Of a DNA stretch of 64,000 bases, positions 1-12,201 are shown piece by piece. The DNA comes from Tubiluchus corallicola (Eukaryota; Priapulida; Priapulimorpha; Priapulimorphida; Tubiluchidae), in assembly GCA_030141605.1 (NCBI GenBank), contig JAQGDQ010000185.1:229001-293000 (forward strand). The letters run 5' to 3'. The notes beneath the pieces were generated by a model. That model searched no databases. It worked only from the letters and a program-made list of their open reading frames with translations, and had not been told where the DNA came from. Made by a program: the position numbers and the translations under genes. Numbering within the stretch: the stretch's first letter is position 1; each line of letters opens with the position of its first letter.

Positions 1-96
1 TGGTTGCTGATCCTCCCCGATTCTGGGAAAGTCACTAAGCTTTCTGAACTCGATTCGTTGCGAATGTGGCTGGAATGCGTTCGATGTGGAATATTC
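1..96 (-). CDS. Probable downstream exon of the main gene, cut by the window edge
   Basis: The minus strand has an AG acceptor at 98-97 (sequence aaaatcccag) with a weak pyrimidine tract, followed by 96 nt that run off the window. Entered in phase 2, as exon 4 requires, it reads a Ser-rich stretch with no stop (starts NIPHRTHSSHIRNESSSES). Entered in phase 0 it is also open (starts EYSTSNAFQPHSQRIEFRK). Phase 1 hits a stop. The phase-2 reading matches the splice phase and the Ser-rich nature of exon 3. The phase-0 reading looks at least as protein-like and would need an unseen phase-changing exon in between. The lack of stops in two frames and the position downstream of the gene make an exon likely, but the frame is not settled. 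Confidence 0.42.
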
Positions 97-811
97 CTGG
101 GATTTTGGCAACTTATAAGATCCAGGTTTATTGTATTGTTGAATATAACTGAAAAAAGAGATACAGATTAGTAATATAAATGCCACCAACAACACAGTAA
201 CACTGGTGAATTCTCTGTTTTGATTTTATCTTGCAACTGAAAATAACAAGATGATTATAAATTTGTAAAAATTAATTGAAGCGAAACACTGTGAACCTTA
301 TCATGCTGAACCCCAACTGGATCTATCTACAAATACATAGCTACGCAAACATTTCTAAAGTAACTTAAGATGTCTTCAACAGTTTTCAGGACAAGAGCAG
401 AGATCATCAGCTAAATCAACAGGTTCATCAGTTTACTCTAATGTTTGCTTTGCTTGTGCCATAATCTGATATGTGAATGTAAATAAAGCCGGTTCTCAAC
501 TTTCGGCCAACGTCTTCACAACTATGAGTTCTTGCTCTGGTCAGTAACTAAAACATCTCAGCAGTTTGGAAAAGGGATTCCGTATGTGCGTCATCATGTT
601 TACCTGGCTTCATCATTGACGTTTTTAAGTATCGAAATAACTTGCAGCATTCTCACCAATAAGCACAGCAAGGTTTTTTATGAGTATAGCAAGGACTACT
701 TTATTTGGGAATTTATATACAACCTCAAGTAAGCTATAACAGATCAGAATGCTGCAGGCAAAGCGAACCAAACAAACTACGTGATTTCAAAGCAAACTGG
801 CAATAAGAACA

Positions 812-833
812 AAAACAACAACAACAACAACAC
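812..833 (+). repeat. Short AAC trinucleotide repeat
   Basis: A run of aac units in intronic or flanking sequence, about seven copies. Confidence 0.8.
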
Positions 834-2230
834 AAGTGGAATGAATTGCTAAAAAATGCATTCATCGGCTCTAGAATAGGCCAAAATCTTTCCCATAAAA
901 TTGCAAGTTAACTACTAAAAGAGAAGAAAAGGTTCTGATATAGGTTGAAAACCAATCCCTTTAATACAAAGCAGTCTATCAGGAGCTGCGTTGATGGTCT
1001 ACATTACGCTCAAATCCTCCAACCTACATAACGAACTGAGCATCAACAGACTTACACTCACCCACTCCCCTCACCCACCCTGCACTCATAAACGTTCGAC
1101 AATACCAGTGTAATCTGAAGCCAAGTCTAGGTGTCAAAAGTCTAAGATAGGGGGTAGATCAATAAATTTAACAGGCGCTTGTCTGATTACAAAGATGAAT
1201 CCTGTCAGGATGATGGACATTCCGTACCAGGCACTGCAAAACACCAGAATTATCTCAGTGAGTGGAATCATATTAATCTTCTTCAGCTTCTGCATCAAAT
1301 ATCAATCTCGTGCAATCTTTTATCGTTAATTGCTTTACCATATTTGGTCCCATCCTTAGTTACAGCTGCTTCACAACTTTAATCAGAGTAACGACAAACT
1401 ATAATTTAAGACATGCCAGCAGCTCCAGTCTATGGGTTCTTTTGAAAGTATAATAGCTCTTGTTATTTCAAAAATTAATAACGTTAGCAGCACGGCAGCG
1501 TTGTAAACAGTGCCAGTAATGTCAAATCATGTATTACAGGGTGGCACCTGTTGATGGATACAGAAAACTATATAAGCTCGAACCCCTTTAATTTTAACAT
1601 ATACAAAGCAACTGGAAAGCATTCATTCGCTTATCATTAGTATAAATCGTCAAATGACAGAAACTGTTCTACATACACGTAGATTTTTTCTAGAATGTTC
1701 CTACTCAGAGCAGCAATTACGCGGGATATCCAATAAAAAGCGCAAAAGAATCTTTGGTACGTCTCACACGGAAGCATTTTGAACATTATTCGCGTGAAAA
1801 ACTTGTTGAAATTCACCTCAGCGAAAAACTATAAGATTAAGAACACGATTATACAAAACTAGGAACTCTATCATTCGACAAAAAATCACACTGAATAGCA
1901 GCTTGAAGGCAACGATGCGCCTATATAAAAACCAGAGTACAACAAACAAGATATTTTCTTCAAAAACTGAGCCTCACTCTCAGCGCATTCAGGTCGAAGT
2001 ATTTCAGCACCGCTAAACACGCTGTACTTATATACAAATGGCTAGCACAAAAATAACCTCCAAAAGTAAAAGAAGGCCTAGTATTCTTGAAGATTAAGAG
2101 CTTTAACCTGATCCAACAGAAGCAAAAGCAAGCACAGCTAAACGGCTTCAATTTAAATGCAATCTGATTTGCATCACCCCCACCAGGGGGCAATCAAACG
2201 TCAAATGAACCTGGCTTCCTTGCCACTTAC

Positions 2231-2257
2231 TGGGGAAGCAGTTTGTGAGGTGAAACA
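2231..2257 (-). CDS. Candidate 27-nt microexon
   Basis: On the minus strand a very good pyrimidine tract and acceptor (acctgcccccattag) is followed after exactly 27 nt by a consensus donor (CCCCA|GTAAGT). In phase 2 it enters and leaves in phase 2 and reads VSPHKLLP, so it could sit between exon 4 and the exon at 1-96 without changing frame. Against it: similar short acceptor-donor pairs occur elsewhere in this AT-rich intron, including frame-breaking 8-nt ones, so chance is a real alternative. Confidence 0.3.
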
Positions 2258-4410
2258 CTAATGGGGGCAGGTAAAAAAACGAACGACGTGACAAATTCTG
2301 CAACTTGAGATAACGCTTAGATTATAGCGATAATCACCAACACTACTATATTTAATTTAATTTAAAGTTTATTACAACACATTGGAAATGCTATATAAAA
2401 GTTAAAATTTACTCTAAAAACTAAGAAATACTATATGTCATGCACTGTTAACAGATCTACGAAAATTTACAAAAAATATAAAAAGATGTATACAGAATTT
2501 AAAAATACAAACATCAGTTAAAAATCAGTGGTTACTACAACAATAAATTATGCTATCTTCTAAATACTCTACTATAAAATCGCACATCAGTTTGGTGGCA
2601 TATATAATTTACAATAAAATTTGCGGACCCAGTCATTTTTGTTGTTCGGCCAATAATGATGGTCGTCGTGCGTTTTCAAGTTTATCTGGAAAAAACTGCC
2701 GGAAGACCTAAGGTCCTGCAAAACTGGAAATCCTAATGCCGAAGCACGAAAATGATTTTATTCCAGGGTGACGTAATTATGTAAACAGCTGAAAGTAAAC
2801 AGCAAACACCACAGCTGCATGGTTGTTATTTTCAGACAAGCTCCCACAGTTTTTCATCTTGCTGAAACAGAAAACGCACTCAAGCATAGCTGCAGGGTTT
2901 CACAGACTTGCTAACCGAAAAACAAAGACCATCCATTACACATTGATTCATGACACCGCAAAATTTCAAAGGCGTCACTGCATGGAATAGTAAATGCACT
3001 TGCGCCTAAAAGCAAGTGTAAGTGACTATGTCGCCATGGTGTCGTCATTTTATCTGTCACTACTCTGTATCATAGCTAGTCTAGTCATAAGAATACCTGA
3101 CATTTAAATTAAGATTACTAATTCCACTTCAACTTTCGTTTTTTTTAAATAAAACATTGACATTTTAAGGCCTGAATTAACACATATCTTCTTCAACGAA
3201 TTCTGTTGAACAAAAACACATATTGCAATGACACACGATGACGTGCTGACATCATTCATTTTAAACATACAAGAATTGCTCATTCACCTAATGGAAAGCG
3301 GCCAAAAAACAATGACGAAGGAAGGAATTTTGGAAACTTGATTGAAAGAAGGCTGCGTTTCAACCATGGAGATTTTTGCATGCCATAGCATTCCATTACC
3401 ATACCATGTGATCGTAACAGGTCTTAATTAATGTCCTAATAGCTTATCCAACCATAGATAATCAATCGAACACTTCCAAAAGTGTTTATTTAACCTAGAT
3501 AACGAACTACTTATGAACTAATTAGAATACATTTTTTATCATAGACATTACACCCCCATAAAAAGTAAACGTAATTATAACACCCACAGAGAAAGTTTTT
3601 TGTTTCTAAAAAGTTAAAAATTACCCGATGTCCTTCGAGTAGGAAGTAATGTTTATTCACCACAAACACTTATATTTGATAAAGCACTTTAATTTTTACA
3701 CATAAATCTAATCTTATCTGTGACCACACTGATTTTGCACACTGTTACAGCACATGCGCCGTTAAGAACTTTACTCTGTAAGGCAGTTTACAATGCTCTA
3801 TTGAACTTAGATTACATACATTTTAAAACTGGTTTGTGCAGTATCCTGTTAAAAGCTTTCTCCGTGTACAAGGGCAAGGGAAATCGACGGGTGCAGTTCA
3901 ACAAATTAAACAATATTCAAGGTAAAACATGACAGAGGCACGGCGTACAATAAAACCTCGCCATGTCTATTTTAAATCGCACGTCAATTATTTACGTAAC
4001 AATCATGGCACCAATACTGAGCCTTGAAGCATACCTTGCTTCCATTTGCCAACGTTAAACCATTAACCACGACATTCAGTACTGATACACCTTACAAGGC
4101 AAATATCAGTAAATCTGCAATCTTTGAGAAAACGGCAAAATAAAAGCACAATTTCAAGCGGAATCAATACAAGATTTACAGAAATTCTGAGCCAGTGCGT
4201 GTGAACAAAAACCGTATATTTTGTCTAAATTACATGTACAGTGTATAACTGAAATTTCAATCATAAAAAAATTCGTGCTTGTTGTAGTTACATTTACACA
4301 AAAACTACAGTGAAGCGAAACAAATATTGCAGTTATCAAAACAAGTAACTCCCAGGAAAAAATAAGCAGTTAGATCAGTCAACTCACCCACTTCTCTGAA
4401 ACGAACTAAA

Positions 4411-4432
4411 ATCACACACACACACACACACA
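4411..4432 (+). repeat. CA dinucleotide repeat
   Basis: About eleven CA units. Read on the minus strand it forms a TG-rich tract just upstream of a possible 18-nt microexon (4388-4405). Confidence 0.85.
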
Positions 4433-7400
4433 GAATATACAGTGCCACAGTCTAGAACAGACCACGTTTCCGCTATGAGTAATAAACATTGCGTGTATCA
4501 TTATTTCAAGTGAAATTTTATCATCAACCAATGACAGATATACAAGAAGAGGAACTAGTTTATAAATGTTGGTTATCATAGATTATTGGAGTCAGCAACC
4601 CCCGGGAAATGTAGGGAGATTGGAGAAGTAATGTACACACATACAGTAATACATTATTAAACAGTACATTTAATAGAAATATAGATGCATTACTTCATAC
4701 ACTTGTGCAGTATTTCGCTCTCTGTTAGTAATGAAAGGAAATAATAACATAGACTCAATGCAAATCAGATAGGCTATTAACATGGGCTCTTATGCTTTCT
4801 CTTTTCGTCAAATGGGAGACACCACGTGCTTTGTGCCACAGTAAATTAGGAAGATAGTTACAGCATCTATGTTATCGTTTCAATACAAGAATTGCTACAG
4901 AAATAACAGAAGGCACGGCATGCTAAATGACGATGACTACAGCAACTTATTTGCTAGTGTTAATCAACAATTCAAAACAATTCAACCTAGAAAGTATAAA
5001 ATGAAAGTGTGAGTAGGATTAATAACAGAAAAACTTTAAAACAGTATAATGGCAAACTTAGGGTTAGCATTACTGTCTTCATAAACAATATGCCACCTGC
5101 CGTTTGTGTGTCTTGCACGACCTTGCACATACACAGGCTACCCGCATCCAACCAACCAAAGCCACAAAGCAAAGAAACTGAAAATTCAGTACCAAAGAGA
5201 GACTTGTCGTAATATCAGCTTTCACAAAGAACAGGAATACACTAACAACCGCAACTCGCAAAATAACAAACTATAAATAAACATCCTAACTCCACTTTGT
5301 GTAAATTGTTGCTGTATCTCATTAATATAATTAAGTCGGGTGTTGAGGTAAATTAACTCTTGTTCTCAAAACATGTTTCAAGTTAGAATAGCTTAACCCT
5401 ACACGCGTTATACACATTACAGGATAATTCGTCTATGACCTCTTAATTACCGGAACAACGGCTAAAGACTTCCGTCAGTACACAGAAATTAAGCCGCATA
5501 GTTTCAGTGGCTTCAGTGTTCAAATATGAAATTACCCGGGAGTTTCCAATTTATCTTTATCTTAAGAAAAATTACGATAAAATGTTAGAAAAAATGGCGA
5601 AGAGGGTTTATTGTGTGACATGATTTGTCCAACAAATTTAAATCGGTATAGTCTTGTGTCAAATGATAACCTTTTGTTTGCGGTTCACAGAGTGCGCTGT
5701 TCCTCTATAGGACCAACTTTTATGGAATTTTATCTACAACAGGACATTTTCGCGCACTAGCACTTTTAAAATACAGATTAAAGCATACTTATTTAAAACA
5801 GCAAACAATCTTTGAAAGGATCAAATCATTTGTCGTTATGTACTTGGGTTTTGTGAATATGTGAGTTTTCTATTAATTTACTTATCGTAATTTTACGAAA
5901 TTTAGTAGGATTACTGTTTAATCTTGTGAACCTTTGTAAGTCTGTCATGATTATTTTAGATAACGTAGTGAAGCGTCTTTGAATACTGTCAGTCGTGCTG
6001 CCTATAGATCCTGTCCCAGTGTGAACTGGAACTTACATCGAATCAAAAACTTTTTTTACTAACAGCAATGCATTTTTGGTCGGGTGCTTAAAAGCATTTA
6101 AAGCAAAACTTCACCAATGACGCTACCCGAACCCGCAACGCAATCGCATTTTGAAATGTGCCCTACATTTCTAGCCTCCTTTCCGTTAAAGAACACGCGC
6201 CCGATGAAAGTTTTAATCATTCTTGGCAAGTCTAGATTGCAGCCTGGATTAACTCGCTAACCAAGACCATACTGACCAGTAACAGCGAAGAACCTGCGCT
6301 CCATGAGATTAGCTGATGGGCCAATGGCTTCCAGCAAATATGCATGTTTTGAAAATAAATAAAATGTTCTGAAACAGCAAGCAGATGTGCGCAAAGGCAA
6401 TTATCTACAGCAAATACATTAGTGATAATTTGACGAAAAATACGAATCCCTAGATAATAATAACTGACAAAACAAAGATGCTGTTTGTCTGTTGTCGTTA
6501 TGACGATACGGTTGCGTGATGATAATAATTTTTTTATGAACTACACAAGAGTAGCATAAATTGACATAAATTAATTCATAAATTGTCATAATTCATAATT
6601 GTCATAAATTAACAACAGTTAACTTTGTTGTTAGACCAAAAATAGTCTACCCATCCAACTAGAAGTGTTTTAGAATTTAATTAACATGTTATCTAAAGGC
6701 ATTATACAATACATGCCACTTATGTTTTGTTCTTTTAACAAGGGCAACAAAAGCTAGTGAAACAAACAAACAAACAAAGTAGAAAAGTGCATATTTCGCT
6801 AGGAACGATTTCATAAAAATATCTTAATGTACTGGAAAAAATAACACTTAAGTCTGTTTTATTTGTTTTACTTAACTATACTACATTTCTCTATCACTAT
6901 GTAGAATAATGGACTTGCAATTGATCTTTTCCAAAGAAATGGCCATTTCCATTCATTTTTAAATAATCTAGGCATAAAGATTAATACTTACCAATAGCAT
7001 AAAGTTACTAATTTGTTAGGAATGACATTATAATTAGACTCTTACAGTCAAAATATACTTAAGATAATAAATGGATAGTAATTTACTGCTCTGTATATGC
7101 CGAATTAGACCAAATTTTTAATTTTAATTCGAAGAAAAGGAATACACGTACATGGACATTACTTGTACTTCTTAAGCTTTTTTCTCAATTTTTTACTAAT
7201 AGCAAAATCACCTGCACTAATAACAACAAAAAATTTATAATTTAGTAACCGACTGTACAGTGTACACAGATAAGCATTCATAGCTGCACGCGTAATCAGT
7301 CATTGAAAGCCATTGGGAAAACTACATAAACGCTTCCCATAAAAGAACCGCTGATGGCAACGACCTGCAAAGTGCTGCTGAATAATTTTCCTCTCTTTCT

Positions 7401-7616
7401 TTCCCTGCTACCTCCCGCAGGCAAGCGATTTGCTTCTGCAGTATAAGCACATTTTCAAACTGTTGCCATTTTTTGTTGTCTGCGAAACAGCATTAGTCAT
7501 TTTCTGACATTAATAAACTTCGTGTTCGGTAACCACTCTCAAAATGTAACAGCAAAGAAGGTATCAGTAATTTAATACCATATGTTGTTCAATTAAACGA
7601 AAAGTTACTTAAAGGC

Positions 7617-7813
7617 TGCGCTTAATTAGAGTAATAAACAAAGAGCTATAAAGTCTGGTTTCATTGTTTATTTTAATTTCTTCAAGAAAGAAAAATAACT
7701 TCAATTAAATGAAGTTACATTTATTACCTCAAACAAAGTATGCGCTTAATATGAGTAATAAAGAAAGAATTATAAAATCTAATTTTATTGTTTACTTTAA
7801 TTTCTTTAAGAAA
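7617..7813. repeat. Diverged tandem duplication, period 124 bp
   Basis: Two copies of about 73 bp, at 7617-7690 and 7741-7813, both beginning tgcgcttaat and both containing gagtaataaa and tttaatttctt. They differ at roughly one base in five, so the duplication is old. No coding potential in either copy. Confidence 0.75.
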
Positions 7814-9671
7814 CAAAACAAAGAACACAGAAACTTTACTTCGAATTGGCGAGAACATAAATCCTTCGGTGCCGCTTAGTATGTACGCAGGCTAGACTTA
7901 CCTAAGATACTAAAACAGTTTAGATAAAGTAAAAGTATTGTAAATATTTAAACCAAAATTTCGCGTTTTCCTGCGCTAAGCAAGCACCGTCAAGTACGCC
8001 TCACATTGCAAAACATATTTAACAGAAAAATGCATTTTCAAACATTTTCAGAAACAGTTACAATACAACAACAACATACCAAGTCCCGGCTAAACCAAGC
8101 CACAATATGCATGTAGTGGTCTTCTAGTAATTCAAAGAAATACAATACGTATAATACAAGAAAAATGACCAACTACAGCTCAAACCCAGTCATTCCACAT
8201 TTCAAACACAAGTCTGTCAACCAACTAGTGACTTCTACAGAATATTAGATGATTTACACGCATAGTGTTAATACAGCAACTTTAGCAACGACTTTCTAGA
8301 TCCAAATGTTTCTTGCGTGCTGTCCAAATACATTCTTCAAACATTGCAGAAATATTTGTCTTATCGTAGAGTTAATTCCAATCTTCAGCGGCCCGTGGCA
8401 ATCTAATATCCCATGTTAACATAATTTTGCAGGAATTCGAAAAAAACGAGTTAACGCCTAAGCACAGTAGCATGAATAAGTCACAGATTTGTGCAATCAA
8501 ATACACTGAATCTGAACACTGATAGATGCTTCACTCACAGATGTTTATTTAAGATGCAAAACTTGCAGCGGATACAGAGTTTTTCAACCAAGGAAAAAAG
8601 CAGCACATAGAAAGCCAGTATTAACAATTTTCAGGTATTTTCAAAAGAGCAGGTTTGCTAGAAACCACTAAACAGTTACATCACCATGATGATGCCATCG
8701 TAACGCTGCACAGATAAACGAACTGGGTTTAACTTTATATAAGGCAAAACCAGAAATGAAGCTATAGAACGATCTTTCATTTCTGGCCACCAGGAAAAGG
8801 AATTGAGCTATCCTGGACACAGTATGCCATGAACTGATGGAACAATGACTCTTTGTGCCACCGCCCAGAGGGGTACAGCAGTAACGTCATCAAATTTTTG
8901 TTAAATGCTTTCTCTACTAACATCGCTGCAAAACTCGATTTCAATATTTAAAGAAGAATCAGAAATAAAAAATACAGCATTTCTATTGCTAACTGAAATA
9001 AAATTATACCATCAATGGCGAATTAACATGCAAAAAACGATACTGATGCAAAGAATACGAGTGCAAAACTTAATGTTTCCAATTGAGCATTTAAGCACCT
9101 TCCTTCAAAAAAATTTAAAATGCAAGCACCAATCTGTGTTCAAATCTCTCTTGGCATGTTTCACTGTTAAGAGAATTACTTTAAAATTATTGCAACCTTT
9201 TCCTTGAAGTTAATCGTTATCAGATGCATAGAAATCCATCGCCAAATGTGACCCAAAACTCAAGTCGCTGAACCTCTACACTTTGTGTTTTATTTACTTT
9301 CTAGCATTTCATGATCCCTGGCACTGCTTGTATAATCTACAGCAGTTTAGGAGAGCAGAGGAAAGGAAGAAAAATTCGGTTTGAATAACAATATTGCAAA
9401 ACTCGTAAAAGAGTTGTTGTTACACGGAATAGTACAATACGATTGCACACAACTTTCGAATTACCTCCAATGCATAAATTCGTATTACTTTTTCTATACT
9501 TTTAATAATCACAACATAAGTTGCAGCCAGCAAAACTACATTTCAAGTTATTAACTAAACCCAACCAACACCCCCGCAGAGTACTTACAGCTTCATTAAC
9601 TCTGTTGATAGGCCAGCAGGAAGCCAATGCGAAAATTACTTTGTTCTGCCGCAACGTAGCTTCATCTAGAC

Positions 9672-9685
9672 GTTACCGTGGCAAC
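9672..9685. promoter_or_regulatory. X-box-like palindrome (RFX-type site)
   Basis: The 14-mer GTTACC GT GGCAAC is a near-perfect inverted repeat that fits the general RFX X-box layout (two half-sites GTTNCC and GGNAAC spaced by two bases). It sits in a small GC-richer island (about 9560-9760) in otherwise AT-rich sequence. X-boxes regulate ciliary and some neuronal genes in animals. No promoter or gene start is visible beside it, so function is unproven. Confidence 0.3.
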
Positions 9686-10172
9686 GGCGGAAATATTGAC
9701 AGCGAAAATTTCGCTTTCGTATCACAGTCAGGTCAAATGACAGAATCCTAGGTCTATATTAATCTGCTCAGATGCAAGGCTTCAGTATTATTTAGCGCGA
9801 GAAACAAAGTATTTCTCTCTAACTCTGCATTACCACCTCCCCTACCTGTTTATCGCAGACGCAAAATACTTTCCCAGACGCGGTCTGGGATATAACCGTT
9901 CTCTCCAAAAATATAAACAGTTTTTAATCTCAGATTGTAAGCTCAATTAGTATGCTAGCTTAGTTATCGCCTCTATAAAACCTCTATATTTACTAAGCTT
10001 TATAGACATTCGCAGCTAACTGGAATGCAAAACATTTTCCATAACATACTGCCGAGAGGACTTAATACCATGCTATCTCAAGGCCGCAGAGTATACATAC
10101 ACTAGTCTACATATACTCAATTATAATAGGTATGTAAAGTTGGTTATAATTCCAGTATAACGGTTTAAGATG

Positions 10173-10284
10173 TCAGTCTGTTCCCCACGCTATGATTGAT
10201 AGTCCCGTGTTTGAACTCTGGCACAAATACTTCAGTTTAAGCTCGCAGGAATTTTTAACTGCTTCCATAAACGCGTTCCAGTTG
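10173..10284 (-). CDS. Candidate alternative terminal exon of the main gene
   Basis: The acceptor is one of the best in the window: a long pyrimidine tract (tttcccccacctttctgcag) ends at 10285. Entered in phase 2, exactly what exon 4 supplies, the exon encodes 36 residues (begins NWNAFMEAVKNSCELKLKY, ends IIAWGTD) and then a stop at 10175-10173. Phases 0 and 1 close sooner. The island is GC-richer than its surroundings. Joined to exon 4 it would give an isoform ending about 37 residues after it, instead of continuing to the exon at the left edge. No good AATAAA lies close downstream on the minus strand, only weaker variants. A poor internal donor (GAA|GTATTT) could instead make it a phase-2 internal exon. 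Family unknown. Confidence 0.42.
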
Positions 10285-12183
10285 CTGCAGAAAGGTGGGG
10301 GAAACCCTAGAGAGAAGGGGCTTAGGCGGGCCCCCCAACTAAAACATATGGGCGACACGAAAACAAATTACAACAGGAACTTTTTCGCATGAGTTCAGTT
10401 GCCTATAGGTAGCTCATATAATGTCCTGAGTTAACGCACGTAAATACAGAATAGCTGCCAATATACTTTGAATAAACAACCATCACATTGCCAAGAAAAG
10501 GAGGTTTTTGACAAAAAAATTTACCAAGCACTTTTAAACACCCTACATAATCGCTGTTAAATCGATTTTTTCGGGCTTTTTATATGTGGAATTCTTTGCC
10601 ACAAAACTTCCTTACCAAATCGAGGCAAATCTGATCACTTGAAAACATATTAAAGCAAATAATTTTAAATGCATAATTTTAGCTTAATTTTTCATAGTGG
10701 TTATCATTGCGCACAAAAATTTCCATGTCTGTAATTCGACATTTTTTATTACAAGTAAAAAATTGGAGAAATTTCAGTTTTTACTCAACCTTGAATATTA
10801 GTAAATTTGTCTTTACATTCTTAAAAAATGGAGACATGTAGCATACTAATAAATAAATAATAAGAACATTTCAAACATATGTAAAATGGACTCAAAATAG
10901 TATTATGCGATCATAATTACGAAGTTTCGCCCTAAATCTAACCAATCAAATCTGCCTAACATGCTACTTCACGAAGGTTTGCAAAAACAAAGCCTTTTCC
11001 GTTTCTTTTATGCGTAAGATAGAGAAGAATGCGTCACCTACTTGCAGAATGGGGTAGTGTATACGTGCACCACAGGCATTTTTCACCAAACAACAAACAT
11101 CTGTACAACACGGGTTAAAATAAAAGCTAATAAAATTCACATGATAGTGTTAAAATGCGACCATTTTCCATTATCACACAGCCATGCAATATGAGCAAGA
11201 CCAATTCTCTTCTGCTGCAGACACTTTTCACGACACACAACGCCGCAGGTTACAACATCAACAGCATACAGGACCGCAATATAACAATATCAGGGAGTGC
11301 CGACCAATCAGGGCAGGTGTAACAGCACGCCAGCAGCTATAGCGATAAGGATATACAGCTGTATAAGTGAAAAAAGTCTCAATGAAACGAGCGTTAATCA
11401 TTTAATAGCCAATGATTATTTAGATGTGAATAGTGTTTTGGTAAGCGAAACACGAACACCAAAGTTAAATGTGAAATAAACGTTAGGTCATTAGTGCAGT
11501 CTGTGTAATAAAAAAAACGTCAATTCCTACAAGGTTATTAGTTTGTTGCGAACAGAATAACCAAAATGTCATAGAATTACTGAATTTTATATTGTTGTTG
11601 CGATCAACTGAATATAAACTAAGTTTAATACTGTTTCTTAAAATGCAAATAAATAATGATGAGGGACATTGTGAAAAGATATTTTGGGGGCAAGTTATGA
11701 CCTCGATTATTATGACAAGGTCATTTTTAAGGTTTTGCAGAAGAGAAATTCCAGACGATTTTCGAACTGCAAAGTTATTTTGGCCAAATTTCGCATAATG
11801 TGTCACTTTAATGAAAAATTTGTCAAGTGAAGTTGAAGAAGACACGGACACCCACTGCACGAAAATACCAAATCGTGGTTTCTGCACGAGATATATGACT
11901 AAAATGTCCCAGGGTCATAATTGAGGCCAAAGATTACAAAACGGTCTTTCACTCAAATATTTACACAATTAGATATTTTAAGCGAAAATATCTAAATCAA
12001 TAATTCTTCTCACTTTTTCTCTTAAGGGAAACAAATTTAATTTATTAATAAAGTTCAGTTCAATTTATTCTGTAGTCTTCCTAGCCTATATTGACACAGG
12101 TATCGTGAACAGCATGCCGTGTGGCATTATCCATTGATAAAGATATGTCTATTATATATATCATAAGTTTGCTTCAACAGGAA

Positions 12184-12201
12184 ATGTCGTAAGTACGACA
12201 T
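12184..12201. repeat. 18-bp near-perfect palindrome
   Basis: Arms ATGTCGTA and TACGACAT flank a two-base centre. A wider inverted pair (ccattgata near 12131 and tatcaatgg near 12200) lies around it. It may be a remnant of a small foldback element or a protein-binding palindrome. Confidence 0.5.

Noticed and set aside
1050-1125. Minus-strand acceptor and GTGAGT donor pair (53 nt)
   Set aside because: Leaves in phase 1, where the exon at 1-96 hits a stop; the C-rich repeat-like sequence can mimic donors.
11483-11887. 134-codon minus-strand frame
   Set aside because: No motif or phase-compatible splice sites; the plus strand of the same stretch is also partly open. It may be repeat-derived.
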